NCBI GenBank assembly: GCA_963575745.1
Contig: CAUYUJ010009814.1
Location: 1-20,000 of the forward strand
Direction of reading: 5' to 3'
DNA: 20,000 bases
Origin: Prorocentrum cordatum
Lineage: Eukaryota > Sar > Dinophyceae > Prorocentrales > Prorocentraceae
Shown: positions 10,481 through 18,344 of the stretch, piece after piece
Position numbering within the stretch: the first letter of the stretch is position 1
Layout of the letters: every line of letters begins with the position of its first letter
Notes under the pieces: model-generated
What the model saw: only the letters and a program-made list of their open reading frames with translations
Told to the model about the DNA's origin: nothing
The model's database searches: none
Program-made: the position numbers and the translations under genes

Positions 10481-13400
10481 TCAAACACTAGCACGATCTT
10501 TAGATTCCCCCAGCCGCCAAAGGATGTACTCCTCCTCATACGCCTTCCACGCATATCTATCTAGAGCCAATTCCGCCCAGTGAATACGTCGAGGAAAATA
10601 GAATCTAGTCAATTGATATTCCCAGACACATTGCCACGAAAACTTCTGGAAACCCTGTTTTTCTCCTTCTCTTTGTTCAGTTACAGCGTGTTGGTGAGAA
10701 TTCCAGTTCAGAACATGACCCAGAATAGAATCAGGATTCTGATGAGCTTTACGTGCGATATGGCCAGCATACCTATGAAGACGACGCCATACTATTACAT
10801 CTAGGTCCTGGATGTGTTCAGCAATCTTGATTTTCTTAATCTGCGACCTGACCGACCGAGAATACGATTCATCAGTTTCTTCTGGTAGACGAGGCCAGCG
10901 TATGTGACGAGCAAATTGTTTTGTCTGAGCCGCACGCAAAGCCAATGCCTTGCGTCGGCATAGATTCCAGACTGGTGAACACCATAAGCACGAAGATGAT
11001 ACCGTACGGTGAATTAAGCGAAATCTAGATATACGAGTGCTTGACGGACTAGAAAGTAGGTGCTGGACAGATCCCACCACTGATGTAGCCGTGAGCGTTT
11101 TAGTGCGACATCTTGATCCAGTTGTCCACGAGCGTTCATCCATATGCCAGTGACCTTCATCGCCTTATCATGCGGGATAATCTTAACAGCAGGCCACATC
11201 TTGGACCAAGGATGTTTTTCCTTGGTATTGTTCACCAAGAGCGTGATACGATCTTCAGGAAGGTCCCAGCCATAAAGAACAAGTGCTGCACGACATCTCT
11301 TCCATATCTCACGCGCATCCACGATACTGTTGGCCAGTATGAACAGATTGTCACTCCAAACCAAGAAGGGAATAAACTTGAAATTGCACATTTTGCGCCA
11401 CTTGGAATAATGATGACCACAGTAAGCAACACCCAGCATCGCAATGCCAAGTCGATCGGCCACACACTTCTGCCATACTGGGCGCAGACAAGCAGTAAGC
11501 ACCATTTTGAAGAAAGCCGGCCCCCAAGCAGACCCTTGAGGAACGCCGCGAGTAATGGGTGACGTGGTAGCCGTGTCACCCACCAAGTGCACATTATATC
11601 GAATAGATCGTAAGTGTCTGAGGAACCAAGCAGCAATAAAATCTGGTACACCTCGCCTTTGAAGGGATTGAAGCACGCGAAGATGGCATACAAAATCAAA
11701 AGCCTTAGGAATATCAGCAGAACCAGCAACAAAACCAAGTCCCCCTTGCATACACTTCTGAGCCATCATCATAATAATGAAGACCATGTCCATGACGCTG
11801 TGCCCCTCACGATAAGCAAATTGCCAGGGGGCGATGTCATGAATCTTATCCTTGATAGATTCAAGAAGGGCACCTCCTACCATCTTTGGAAGCACTGGCA
11901 TAATCGCCAGCGGCCTTAGCAAGTTGAACCAAGTGACCGAGCTCTCCTTCGGAACCAATGCCAAATCACACAAAGTCCGCTGGGTGTCCATGCGCGCAGC
12001 CGCAACATGTAGGGGGCGATCAGCCAAGCACTGTTTCTTCCGCAACACGTCGTGACTATGGTCGAGCTGAAGACGATGAGGCATAACAGTGCAGAACTCA
12101 CCACGAAGATCACGATCAATGGCTTCTTTAAGTGTCCAAAATGGGTTCTCCACTTGCGTACCCTTCGACGGTAAAATAATTGACACAGGGGCGTCGCGAA
12201 CTTCTTCGTTCTCTGCACATTCCAAGAGACAAGGGCAGCGTCGAGTACAAGAGTGTTGTAAGCCAAGTGTGAGTGGGCTACATAGATCGTAGTGGTCAAT
12301 AGCTTCATTTGCCAGAGAGTCTGCAACCTTGTTGAAACAGCGACGGACATGACGGATGCGAACCCTTCCCAGCCGAGCGATGAGAGCAAGAGCCGATGAT
12401 CGATAAGCCCACGTACGACTATCTAAGACAGACCATAGTCCCGCAAGCTGGTTAACGACTGGATCACAATCACCTTCGATAACGAAATCATATTAAACAT
12501 CCTCGTTCCGATACCCAAGAGCGATCTCCAGGAGGAAAAGTAGACCATGCCATTCAGCATCAATCGAAGAGCTCCCAGGAGAAAGCCGATGTGAAAAGCG
12601 AAACATTTCCACACCCATACCATCATATAGAACACAGCCACATCCAGCATTGTCCTCATCACGCCGAGCCCCATCAAACTGTCCGACCCAGGCTCTCCCA
12701 TCAGCCCCAGGACCCATATCCCCAAAGTCAATAGTTTTTGGCATAGCTGAGGGGGCGGCGGCACCTTGCATGGCAATGGCCTGCAGCATTTCGGCAACAA
12801 CCATATCTTCAGAGCAGCGCGACTTACGAGGCTTAAGTAGCATAGTACACTTTAGGAGGTGAGATCTGTTGAAGGTATTGTCTATCTTGAACTTGCCATA
12901 GATCCAGGAGGGAATGTTAAGGAGGTTGGAACGAGATTCAGAGAACTGCTTGCTATAATACTTCTGACCAGCATCGACAATCTCCGACGGGTTCGTGATG
13001 GACCGGTCTTCTTTTTCAGGATCCCTCAGGGCCAGTCTGCCTGAGGTGCCAGAGGCCTTCTTGCCCCAACCCCCGGCTCGCAAGTTGCTTAGAACAGCCT
13101 GAGACGCCGCGCGATGCTTAAGGTCGCGCAGCCGTCGTCTCTCAGCCCATACTTTACGAGCGCATGCAATCTTCTCAGCCTGAGTGGGAGCCTGTCGCCA
13201 AGCCGCCTCCAGAGCATGAAGAAGTACACGATCCTGACGCGCAGCAGCCCGAGCACTCATGCTCTTCCCAGTGTTGACTGCAGCCTTCCCAATGGTTCTC
13301 GAGAAGTCCTCCAGCGTCATATCCGAGGTGAGTGAAGAAGCTATCCCTGAAATATACTCTTCAGGTTGCTGAACTCGCCATCCGAGAGGTTTCTTCTCTC

Positions 13401-14175
13401 GCCAAACGCGTTCGTGTTGACATTCGTACTGCATGATGAGCATGCGGTGGTCCGTGACCGTCGCAGCAGTGTCCAGTACTTTAGTCTGTCTTACTCTTGC
13501 CCGACATGCTTTGGAAACCATAAAGCCATCAATGAAAGAGCCGTGGTACAAGGTCTGGCCCGATCCGAACGCATACCTGGTAGGTACACCTCCCCGAGGA
13601 CAAAAGGTGCGCGAGAAAGCCAGCCCGTACTGCATTGCTAATAAGAGAAGCCACTCTCCACGTTCATTTCGTGTGCCACCCGAGAAGTCCCCAAGATACT
13701 GATCCTCCTCGTGAAGTTCTTTAGGGCCAAGCTCAGCGTTAAAGTCAGCACCCAAGATGAGAGTATCACCAGGCATATGATGTGTCGAGATGTAGCCAAA
13801 GATGAGGTTGGAGGTGTCATAGTAGCATTCTTCAGAAGTAGGTTGAGGAAGGTAAGTAGAGACAAAGAGAAACGATTTGTCCTTGATGGTGGCCCTCGCC
13901 ACCGTCACACGAGGATGTATAGGTTCTGGAGCTTTGTGAACACAATGAAGGTGACGCCGATGAAATACAATAGCACATCCACGGTTCTGTAGGAGTGCCT
14001 GGAGAAGTTATGACAAAATGTCATTGAATTGAATTCGGTAAGTTCGTCGAGACCGCAAAGACCTCCTGCAAGAGTGGTACGTCCCACTCGCACTCCTCTG
14101 ATATACTTTCTAGAAACCCACTGAACGCATCAAGAGCCATCCCACAGCAATTGAGCGTAACGACATTCAAGTTCT
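10481..14175 (-). pseudogene. LINE ORF2, decayed: endonuclease - RNase H - reverse transcriptase
   Basis: The domains are an apurinic-type endonuclease (about 14175-13380), a linker, an RNase H domain (about 12700-12290), reverse transcriptase (about 12225-11050) and a C-terminal region (to 10481). Endonuclease landmarks are TLNCCG, LLQE, GADFNAE and TDHR. RT landmarks are LVPKES, a RPLAIMPVL segment, ADIPKAFD (motif A) and RGVPQGSAWGP (motif B). The motif C region reads FLVWSDNLF, where SDD would be expected. The C-terminus has WRRLHRYAGHIAR. Breaks are a frame change near 14008-14040 with a TAA at 14008-14010, an in-frame TAA at 12493-12495 inside RNase H, and a frame change between about 11080 and 11014. 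No ATG opens the endonuclease; its frame is +1 relative to ORF1 and overlaps the end of ORF1. The copy should be inactive. Confidence 0.88.
12290..12700 (-). other. RNase H domain lying between endonuclease and reverse transcriptase
   Basis: The segment has the full RNase H layout: WVGQFDGARR with the first catalytic Asp, a glycine-rich AGCGCVLYDG strand, SIDAEWHGL with the catalytic Glu, IEGDCDPVVNQL with the second Asp, and RCFNKVADSLANEA with the last Asp. A single TAA (12493-12495) interrupts it between the Glu and the second Asp, but the frame is the same on both sides and continues uninterrupted into reverse transcriptase. In most LINEs that carry it, RNase H lies C-terminal to RT. Confidence 0.85.
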
Positions 14176-14213
14176 GAATGATCTTCTTACCCCAAAATTT
14201 AGAAAGTCTATCT

Positions 14214-15182
14214 CTAGTCCCGAAACGAACGGCGCGCCTTGAAGTCCTGCTTGCTCTGCTCCACTCTCTGCTGGAACGTCTCGTCATCCTTAAGATCAGA
14301 CTGCTGCAGCTCGGCATTGAAGTTGGCCAGGGTGAGCGTCGGCAAACCCATGGCGTTGATATACGCAACCTGTTTGCGCTGACCCATCTCATCAGGAAGC
14401 CTGATCTCGCGCTGCGGAAAGACAATCTTGAATCGGCGCCCTTTGCCCTCAGCCTGCGAAAGCACAATAGCCATGTTCACCAGAGTCGATGTCACCTGAC
14501 GCTGCTCCATCGACTGATGCTTCTTCATCCACAAACGAAGTCCAGGAAGCGGAGGGCCTCCATCACCACCAGGAGCAGGAGTATACTGTGCCTTACCACT
14601 GTCAGTGCCACCAAAGTTGTCCCGATCGACGCATTCACGATGCTTCCCCAATAGTGCCCAAACTGCACGATCATCACGACAATACACTTCTGCATGATTC
14701 CCAGGAGAAGCGCACCACTTACGAGTAATAGCAGTTGGGTCCACCATCGAGCAGATCTTGTCCAGGTAAGGTAACATTTCATCTTTGTCTGAAGCCTCAG
14801 GGAAGCCTCCAATCACGATCTTCAGGGCATCATCGCCCATGGGCGGGCCAGGACGTGGTGGCCCAGCAACGGTAGATGCCGTACTTGCAGGCCTTGACCC
14901 TGCTTGAGCCTCCTGAGCGACTCGAAGAGCGTCCGCAGCCATCTTCTGAGCACTCTGAGCCGCCTCAACAGCTGCGTCCGCCTTCTTATCCACAGCCCTC
15001 AAATCATTGTGCACCTTCTTGAGTTTAGTGTTCACATTCCTGTCCATCCCCTTCATGTACTTGAGCAGGTCGGCATTCGTGATCTCTCGCGAGGGTGACC
15101 TGTCTGCACGTCGCCTATCCTCATCATCGGACATACCATCAGTAGACATAGCAGGAGAGCCATCAGCTCCGCGTTTAGACAT
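14214..15182 (-). CDS. LINE ORF1 protein, coiled coil plus RRM-like domain
   Basis: An intact 322-residue frame. It starts MSKRGADGS with an acidic, Arg- and Ser-rich N-terminus, probably disordered. Residues of about 35-95 are an Ala/Lys/Asp-rich helical stretch likely to form a coiled coil (KKVHNDLRAVDKKADAAVEA). A Pro/Gly linker follows (PPRPGPPMG). Then comes a segment beginning ALKIVIGGFPEASDKDEM and continuing through AEVYCRDDRAVWALL, which resembles an RNA-recognition fold. The C-terminal third is basic. This order matches ORF1 proteins that coat LINE RNA and chaperone nucleic acid. No zinc knuckle is visible. The ATG lies 66 nt downstream of the spliced-leader remnant, which supports this start. 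RRM assignment is by pattern only. Confidence 0.8.
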   Translation of the reverse strand: MSKRGADGSPAMSTDGMSDDEDRRRADRSPSREITNADLLKYMKGMDRNVNTKLKKVHNDLRAVDKKADAAVEAAQSAQKMAADALRVAQEAQAGSRPASTASTVAGPPRPGPPMGDDALKIVIGGFPEASDKDEMLPYLDKICSMVDPTAITRKWCASPGNHAEVYCRDDRAVWALLGKHRECVDRDNFGGTDSGKAQYTPAPGGDGGPPLPGLRLWMKKHQSMEQRQVTSTLVNMAIVLSQAEGKGRRFKIVFPQREIRLPDEMGQRKQVAYINAMGLPTLTLANFNAELQQSDLKDDETFQQRVEQSKQDFKARRSFRD

Positions 15183-15248
15183 GAAGCGAAATAAACCGAC
15201 GGACCGTCCGCGCGCGGAGTGCGGCAGGCGCTGCTGATGCCAACAGTG

Positions 15249-15265
15249 CTTGAGCCAAAATGGCT
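15249..15265 (-). other. Dinoflagellate spliced-leader remnant at the LINE 5' end
   Basis: The minus strand reads AGCCATTTTGGCTCAAG, 17 bases identical to the 3' part of the dinoflagellate spliced leader. The four bases before it are CCTT where the leader has CCGT. Those bases belong to the target-site duplication, which explains the mismatch. The leader's final AG is followed by the ORF1 5' UTR. This indicates that the RNA copied into DNA was a trans-spliced mRNA. Confidence 0.92.
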
Positions 15266-15275
15266 AAGGAAGAGG
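15266..15275. repeat. LINE target-site duplication, 5' copy
   Basis: AAGGAAGAGG on the + strand, identical to 9851-9860, immediately outside the spliced-leader remnant. Confidence 0.7.
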
Positions 15276-15335
15276 AGGGGGAGGAGGATGGGGGAGGAGG
15301 AGGAGGAGGAGGAGGAGGAGGAGGAGGAGGATGAG
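15276..15335. repeat. GGA triplet array in intron 3
   Basis: GAGGAG units on the + strand (CTC on the gene strand), bordering the LINE. The LINE inserted at its edge. Confidence 0.85.
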
Positions 15336-15421
15336 GAGCTCCGTTCTCCCCCATCCTACATGTGCCAGTGGGGGTGTGAATTGGCCCACCACTCATGGGG
15401 AGCTCCCCTGGCACCCCCCGA

Positions 15422-15553
15422 CATGGACAGCACCGGCCCGAAGATCTCCTCGCGGCACGCCGCGTTCTGGGGGGACCCGTGCCGCAGGATGGTCGGCCCG
15501 ACCCAGAAGCCCTTCGGCCGCGCCGTCGCCCAGGCGCGGCCGTCCACCAGCAC
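15422..15553 (-). CDS. ALDH6A1: Methylmalonate-semialdehyde dehydrogenase, exon 3
   Basis: Forty-four codons, residues 346-389 of the joined protein, starting VLVDGRAW and ending EEIFGPVLSM. It carries the family GFWVGPTIL stretch and the EEIFGPVL motif; the second Glu of that motif helps bind the nicotinamide ribose in aldehyde dehydrogenases. Upstream, intron 2 ends CCTGAG followed by GTGCTG, a proper AG acceptor. The downstream border is ambiguous within CCATG. The small size and the two bordering introns would make this exon easy to miss in automated annotation; it is identified by the reading-frame join and motif content. Confidence 0.88.
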
Positions 15554-15750
15554 CTCAGGGAGGGGAGCTGGCCGCGCGAGCACTATTTCATCGATACCTG
15601 CCCCGACTGCTCTGGCCTTGGCCCCACTGATTGGCCTACCCCCAAGATGGGGATGCCTGATCCGGGGCCGAGGAACCGCAGGGCCCCCCCCCACGGATGG
15701 GATGGGCCGGCCCCAGGAGTCACAGGCCCACTCCCTGATGGGATGGGGGG

Positions 15751-15801
15751 GAACGACGACGACACCACCACCAAAACCACCACCACCACCACCACCACGG
15801 C
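15751..15801. repeat. ACC/CGA microsatellite in intron 2
   Basis: GACGACGACACCACCACCA followed by ACCACC units to about 15800. Pure low complexity. Confidence 0.8.
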
Positions 15802-16207
15802 CATCACGCCACGCCCTATCCCAACCAGGTGGGGCTGGCTGGCGGGAATAAGATGCGGTGGTGCAGTGACTGGGGATGGAGATCGGTCAAACGATGCTGA
15901 CCGTGGATGGGAGAGCGGCACGAACAAGTGAGGGGCAACGACAGGGAAGAGGACGGGCTCAGGGAGGGGAGGGGAAAATGCCGAGCTCGAATCGACGACG
16001 CATCGCCGATATGTCGGCGACGGGCCCCCGGTGGCCAAACCGCACACTCTGGGGCGGGATGTGCTGCAGGGCACCCGTCAGGGACGCGCGGGCGATCGGG
16101 GGTCGACGCCTTTTTCCCCCACCCGGGAGCCCGTGCCTCCCCCAGCGTTATGTTGTTCCCATCCTACTTTAGGACCACATCCCAGAAATAATTTCGAGCC
16201 ACCGGAA

Positions 16208-16250
16208 AAGTGTCGAAAGAGTGTCGAAAGAGTGTCGAAGCAGTGTCGGG
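16208..16250. repeat. Short tandem motif GTGTCGAAAGA
   Basis: GTGTCGAAAGA occurs three to four times in a row with slight variation (GTGTCGAAGCA, GTGTCGGGCGA), an 11-bp period. No function is apparent. Confidence 0.75.
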
Positions 16251-16945
16251 CGAGGGTCTCCCAGGGCCCGGCACGTGAAAACCCTCGAGTTTCGATATTT
16301 GCTGTGGTGCTCGACATTCTTTCTGGTGATCGAAGCTAGAGTAGGTTGGAACAGCATGACCCCAGCGCCGTCCCCAAACAAGCGGTGGCGCAGCGGAGGG
16401 GGCCCCCCGAGAAGCCTGGAGGGCCCCTGGGGAGGCGGGGGGCCTCTCGGGAGCTCGCCCCCGGCGTCCGGGCGGCCGGCTCGGGAGCCCTCGGAAGCCC
16501 GCTCCAGGAAGGCCCCCCCCCGCCCCGCAAGAGGCCGCGCGCGCCCCGCGCCACGGCCCCCTGCGGACGCCGCGAGGCGGGGGTGCTGCTCTGGATCTCC
16601 TGACGGCCCGCACGCGCCGGGCCACCAGTTCTGCCACCGCCCCGAGGCTTCAAGGGATCTGGCAGAGCCAGCGATGCTTGAGCAGGGACCGACCGTCCCG
16701 GCTTTCCCAGAGGCCTACCACGAGACTCTCGTAGAACCCAAAACATGCTCCACGAACAAGAACACTGTTCTTTAGAACATTAACCCGATGTGTTAAAACA
16801 AGACAGTCCCAGCCAGACATGTTCTCAGAACACTTCGTGCGGACCACAAAAGGTTCTTGGAACATTCTTTGGTGGGCCTGTAGGCGAGCCAGGACGCTTC
16901 GCCACTTCTTGAGATGATGCCCGTAGACACCGCTCCCCGGGCCAC

Positions 16946-17659
16946 CTGCGCTCCATCGCGCGACTCCGCCTCGCTGATGTATCGTAAGATCTTGTCCTTG
17001 CTGGCCTGGTCGATGACTGGCCCGACCTGCCCTGGCTCCTGGCCCGCCTCCAGGGCCGAGGCCTTCTTCACAAGGAGCTCCATAAACAGCTTGAACTTTT
17101 CCTCCGGCCCGACCAGCACGCAGACGCTGGCTGCCATGCAGCGCTGGCCGGTGCTGCCCGCGAAGCTGTTCATGATGTCTGTGGTGCACATGTCGTAGTT
17201 CGCGTCCGGCAGCACGCATAGGTGGTTCTTCGCGCCGCCCAGGCACAGCGCCCTTTTGTTGAGCGCCCGCGCCTTATCAGCCACGAGCTTCGCCACGCGG
17301 GAGGTGCCCACGAAGGACACCGCTTTCACGGTCGGGTGCTCGATCAACGCGTCCACGGTAGGCTTTACGCCGTGCACAATCTGAAAGATGCCGTCTGGCA
17401 CGCCCGCCTGCTTGAACAGCTTGGCCAGGAACGTCATGGTCAGCGGCACCTTCTCGCTGGGCTTGAGGATGACCGCGTTGCCGCAGCCGATCGCGATGGG
17501 CACCGTCCAGAAGGGCACCATGACAGGGAAGTTGAAGGGCACGATGGCCGCCACCACGCCCAGGGGATCGCGCACCTCGCGGCAGGAGATGCCCTGCGAC
17601 ACCTCCAGGTAGCGCCCCGCCGCTACCTGCGGCAGCGACGTGGCCCACTCCAGCGTCTC
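16946..17659 (-). CDS. ALDH6A1: Methylmalonate-semialdehyde dehydrogenase, exon 2 (catalytic core)
   Basis: Encodes residues 108-345 of the enzyme, which oxidises malonate or methylmalonate semialdehyde with NAD+ and CoA to acetyl- or propionyl-CoA in valine, pyrimidine and inositol breakdown, usually in mitochondria. Visible motifs are PFNFP (residues 148-152, with the oxyanion Asn150), KPSE (Lys173, cofactor), SFVGTS (222-227, Rossmann turn), GAKNH (249-253) and GQRCMA with the catalytic Cys281. GAKNH has Asn where non-acylating aldehyde dehydrogenases have the general-base Glu, the hallmark of this CoA-dependent subfamily. The exon starts ETLEWATS directly after KGI of exon 1. It ends DGAQ at a CAG-GTG donor. 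No disruption is seen. Confidence 0.93.
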
Positions 17660-17855
17660 GACACCAAGAACAACAAAAAGGGCGCAGACATGAACGATGG
17701 GCTGTCGGGGCGGCTTTCCTGGGTCGGCGCTGGACCCCGGCGGGCGACGCGCGTCAGGGGCGAGGCAGCACCGCCCACGGAAGCTCCTGGCGCCGACCCA
17801 CGGAAACCTCGAGGACCTCCGGAGGCTCGTGCTTGTGCCGCGTTTTGTTCTTCTG
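17660..17855 (-). other. Intron 1 of the dehydrogenase gene, noncanonical borders
   Basis: 196 bp, not a multiple of three. Protein continuity (LLKGI-ETLEW) places the borders at GGCATC before CAGAAGAAC and TTGGTGTC before GAGACG. TC is shared at both borders, so three placements are possible (CA-TC, CC-GT, TC-TG) and none is GT-AG. The 5' end, CCAGAAGAACAAAA, and the reverse complement of the 3' end, ACCAAGAACAACAAAAA, are similar, so the ends could pair. GGCATC and GGTGTC may be a diverged direct repeat. Confidence 0.75.
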
Positions 17856-18176
17856 GATGCCCTTGAGCAGCGAGGCCTTGCCCTCCGCCACGTTCTTGCC
17901 GTGCTCCCTCCTGATGATCTGCACGATCTCGTCCTGGCACTCCTCCATCAGCGCCTTCAACTTGAATAAGCACTGCACGCGCGCCTTGTAGGTCTGCGTT
18001 CCCCACTTGGCCTGCGCGGCGGCCGCTATCTTCACCGCTTCGTCCACGTCCTCTCTCGTGCTCTCTGGCACCTGTCCGATTACGCTGCCGTCCGCTGGGT
18101 TCGTCACTGGCACCGTAGGCCGGTCCTCTGGAACATCCACGTACGCGCCGTTGATGAAATTCTGCAGCCGCGACAT
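17856..18176 (-). CDS. ALDH6A1: Methylmalonate-semialdehyde dehydrogenase, exon 1 (N-terminal)
   Basis: Encodes residues 1-107, starting MSRLQNFINGAYVD and ending EGKASLLKGI. FINGAYVD and TNPADGSVIGQVPEST are the typical N-terminal sheet of the family. REHGKNVAEGKAS corresponds to the region near the dehydrogenase QGKT/HGK motif. The ATG at 18176 is the only one that fits: the in-frame upstream sequence is short and meets a TAG. No mitochondrial transit peptide is visible, so either the enzyme is targeted by another route, the peptide lies on a missed upstream exon, or the enzyme is cytosolic. A spliced-leader-like remnant lies about 100 bp upstream. Confidence 0.9.
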
Positions 18177-18344
18177 CGGGACGGAGCGCGGATAGGACAG
18201 GAAAAACCTTCGTAACTACGGGCGGTCCCAAAGCCAGCGCCCACGTCTGGAATGTAATGAAACTTTCATCCAAATTTGAACCAAACTGGCTGCCGACAAG
18301 AAAAAGGAGGGATAGGATGCAAACTGGCGTAGTTTTTGAAACGG
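18177..18344 (-). promoter_or_regulatory. Upstream region of the dehydrogenase gene
   Basis: About 170 bp before the ATG. It contains a TTTTTCCTGTCC pyrimidine run shortly before the start. An AAG-G lies just ahead of it (near 18213) and could serve as a trans-splice acceptor. No TATA box is visible. The acceptor assignment is inference. Confidence 0.35.
18275..18295 (-). other. Possible degenerate spliced-leader remnant upstream of the dehydrogenase
   Basis: The minus strand reads CGGCAGCCAGTTTGGTTCAA followed by A. It matches the 21-base leader at 16 positions, including AGCCA, TTTGG and TCAA, with the right orientation. It lies about 100 bp upstream of the start codon. It may be a decayed relic left by retroposition of a trans-spliced mRNA, or chance. 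Confidence 0.45.

Larger units (their letters stand above)
9861..15265 (-). mobile_element. Full-length non-LTR retrotransposon (LINE) with spliced-leader 5' end
   Basis: A 5405-bp element on the minus strand. In order it has a spliced-leader remnant (15265-15249), a 66-nt 5' UTR, ORF1 (15182-14214), ORF2 (about 14175-10481), a 3' region with a 56-bp tandem array, and a (CCA)7 tail at 9881-9861. A 10-bp direct repeat flanks it. No LTRs. Full length, target duplication and simple-repeat tail fit target-primed reverse transcription. ORF2 is broken, so this copy is non-autonomous. It sits in intron 3 of the dehydrogenase gene in sense orientation. I cannot assign a named clade. The endonuclease is of the apurinic type and an RNase H is present, as in several I/R1/L1-related clades, but the domain order differs. 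Confidence 0.9.
9285..15421 (-). other. Intron 3 of the dehydrogenase gene, noncanonical borders, contains a LINE
   Basis: About 6137 bp. The exon join demanded by the protein falls within a 5-base direct repeat, CCATG. No placement within it gives GT-AG, GC-AG or GA-AG; the possible pairs are CC-AC, CA-CC, AT-CC, TG-CA, GT-AT and TC-TG. Just inside, the two ends are imperfect inverted repeats. The 5' end, TCGGGGGGTGCCAGGGGAGC (minus strand from 15421), matches the reverse complement of the 3' end, TCGGGCGTAGCCAAGGGAAC (+ strand 9291-9310), at about 18 of 25 aligned positions through the longer arms. A palindrome, GGGGAGCTCCCC, sits at 15397-15408. Removing the LINE and one target duplication leaves an intron of about 720 bp. 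The 9290-9850 part holds no gene I recognise. Confidence 0.75.
15554..16945 (-). other. Intron 2 of the dehydrogenase gene (GT-AG possible)
   Basis: 1392 bp. It starts GTGGCCCGGGGAGCGG and ends GCTCCCCTCCCTGAG. AGGTG occurs at both borders (exon 2 CAG-GTG and intron-exon 3 GAG-GTG), so a canonical GT-AG reading fits and leaves the codons whole. GGGGAGC near the 5' end (+ strand 16932-16938 as GCTCCCC) and GCTCCCC near the 3' end (+ strand 15562-15568 as GGGGAGC) are inverted repeats. The interior has an ACC microsatellite and a short tandem motif. No gene is recognised; overlapping GC-rich open frames here show no known motif. Confidence 0.85.

Noticed and set aside
16164-16775. 157-184 residue frames in intron 2
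   Set aside because: Arg/Pro/Gly-rich shadows in GC-rich DNA, overlapping on both strands, and inside a GT-AG intron.
16755-16865. GTTCT/AGAAC half-palindromes, several in a row
   Set aside because: They look like a hormone-response-element pattern, but the spacing is irregular, the site is intronic, and such receptors are not expected in dinoflagellates.
8964-18176. Bacterial origin (mmsA/iolA contaminant)
   Set aside because: The gene is split by introns, has no operon neighbours, and holds a LINE with the dinoflagellate leader.
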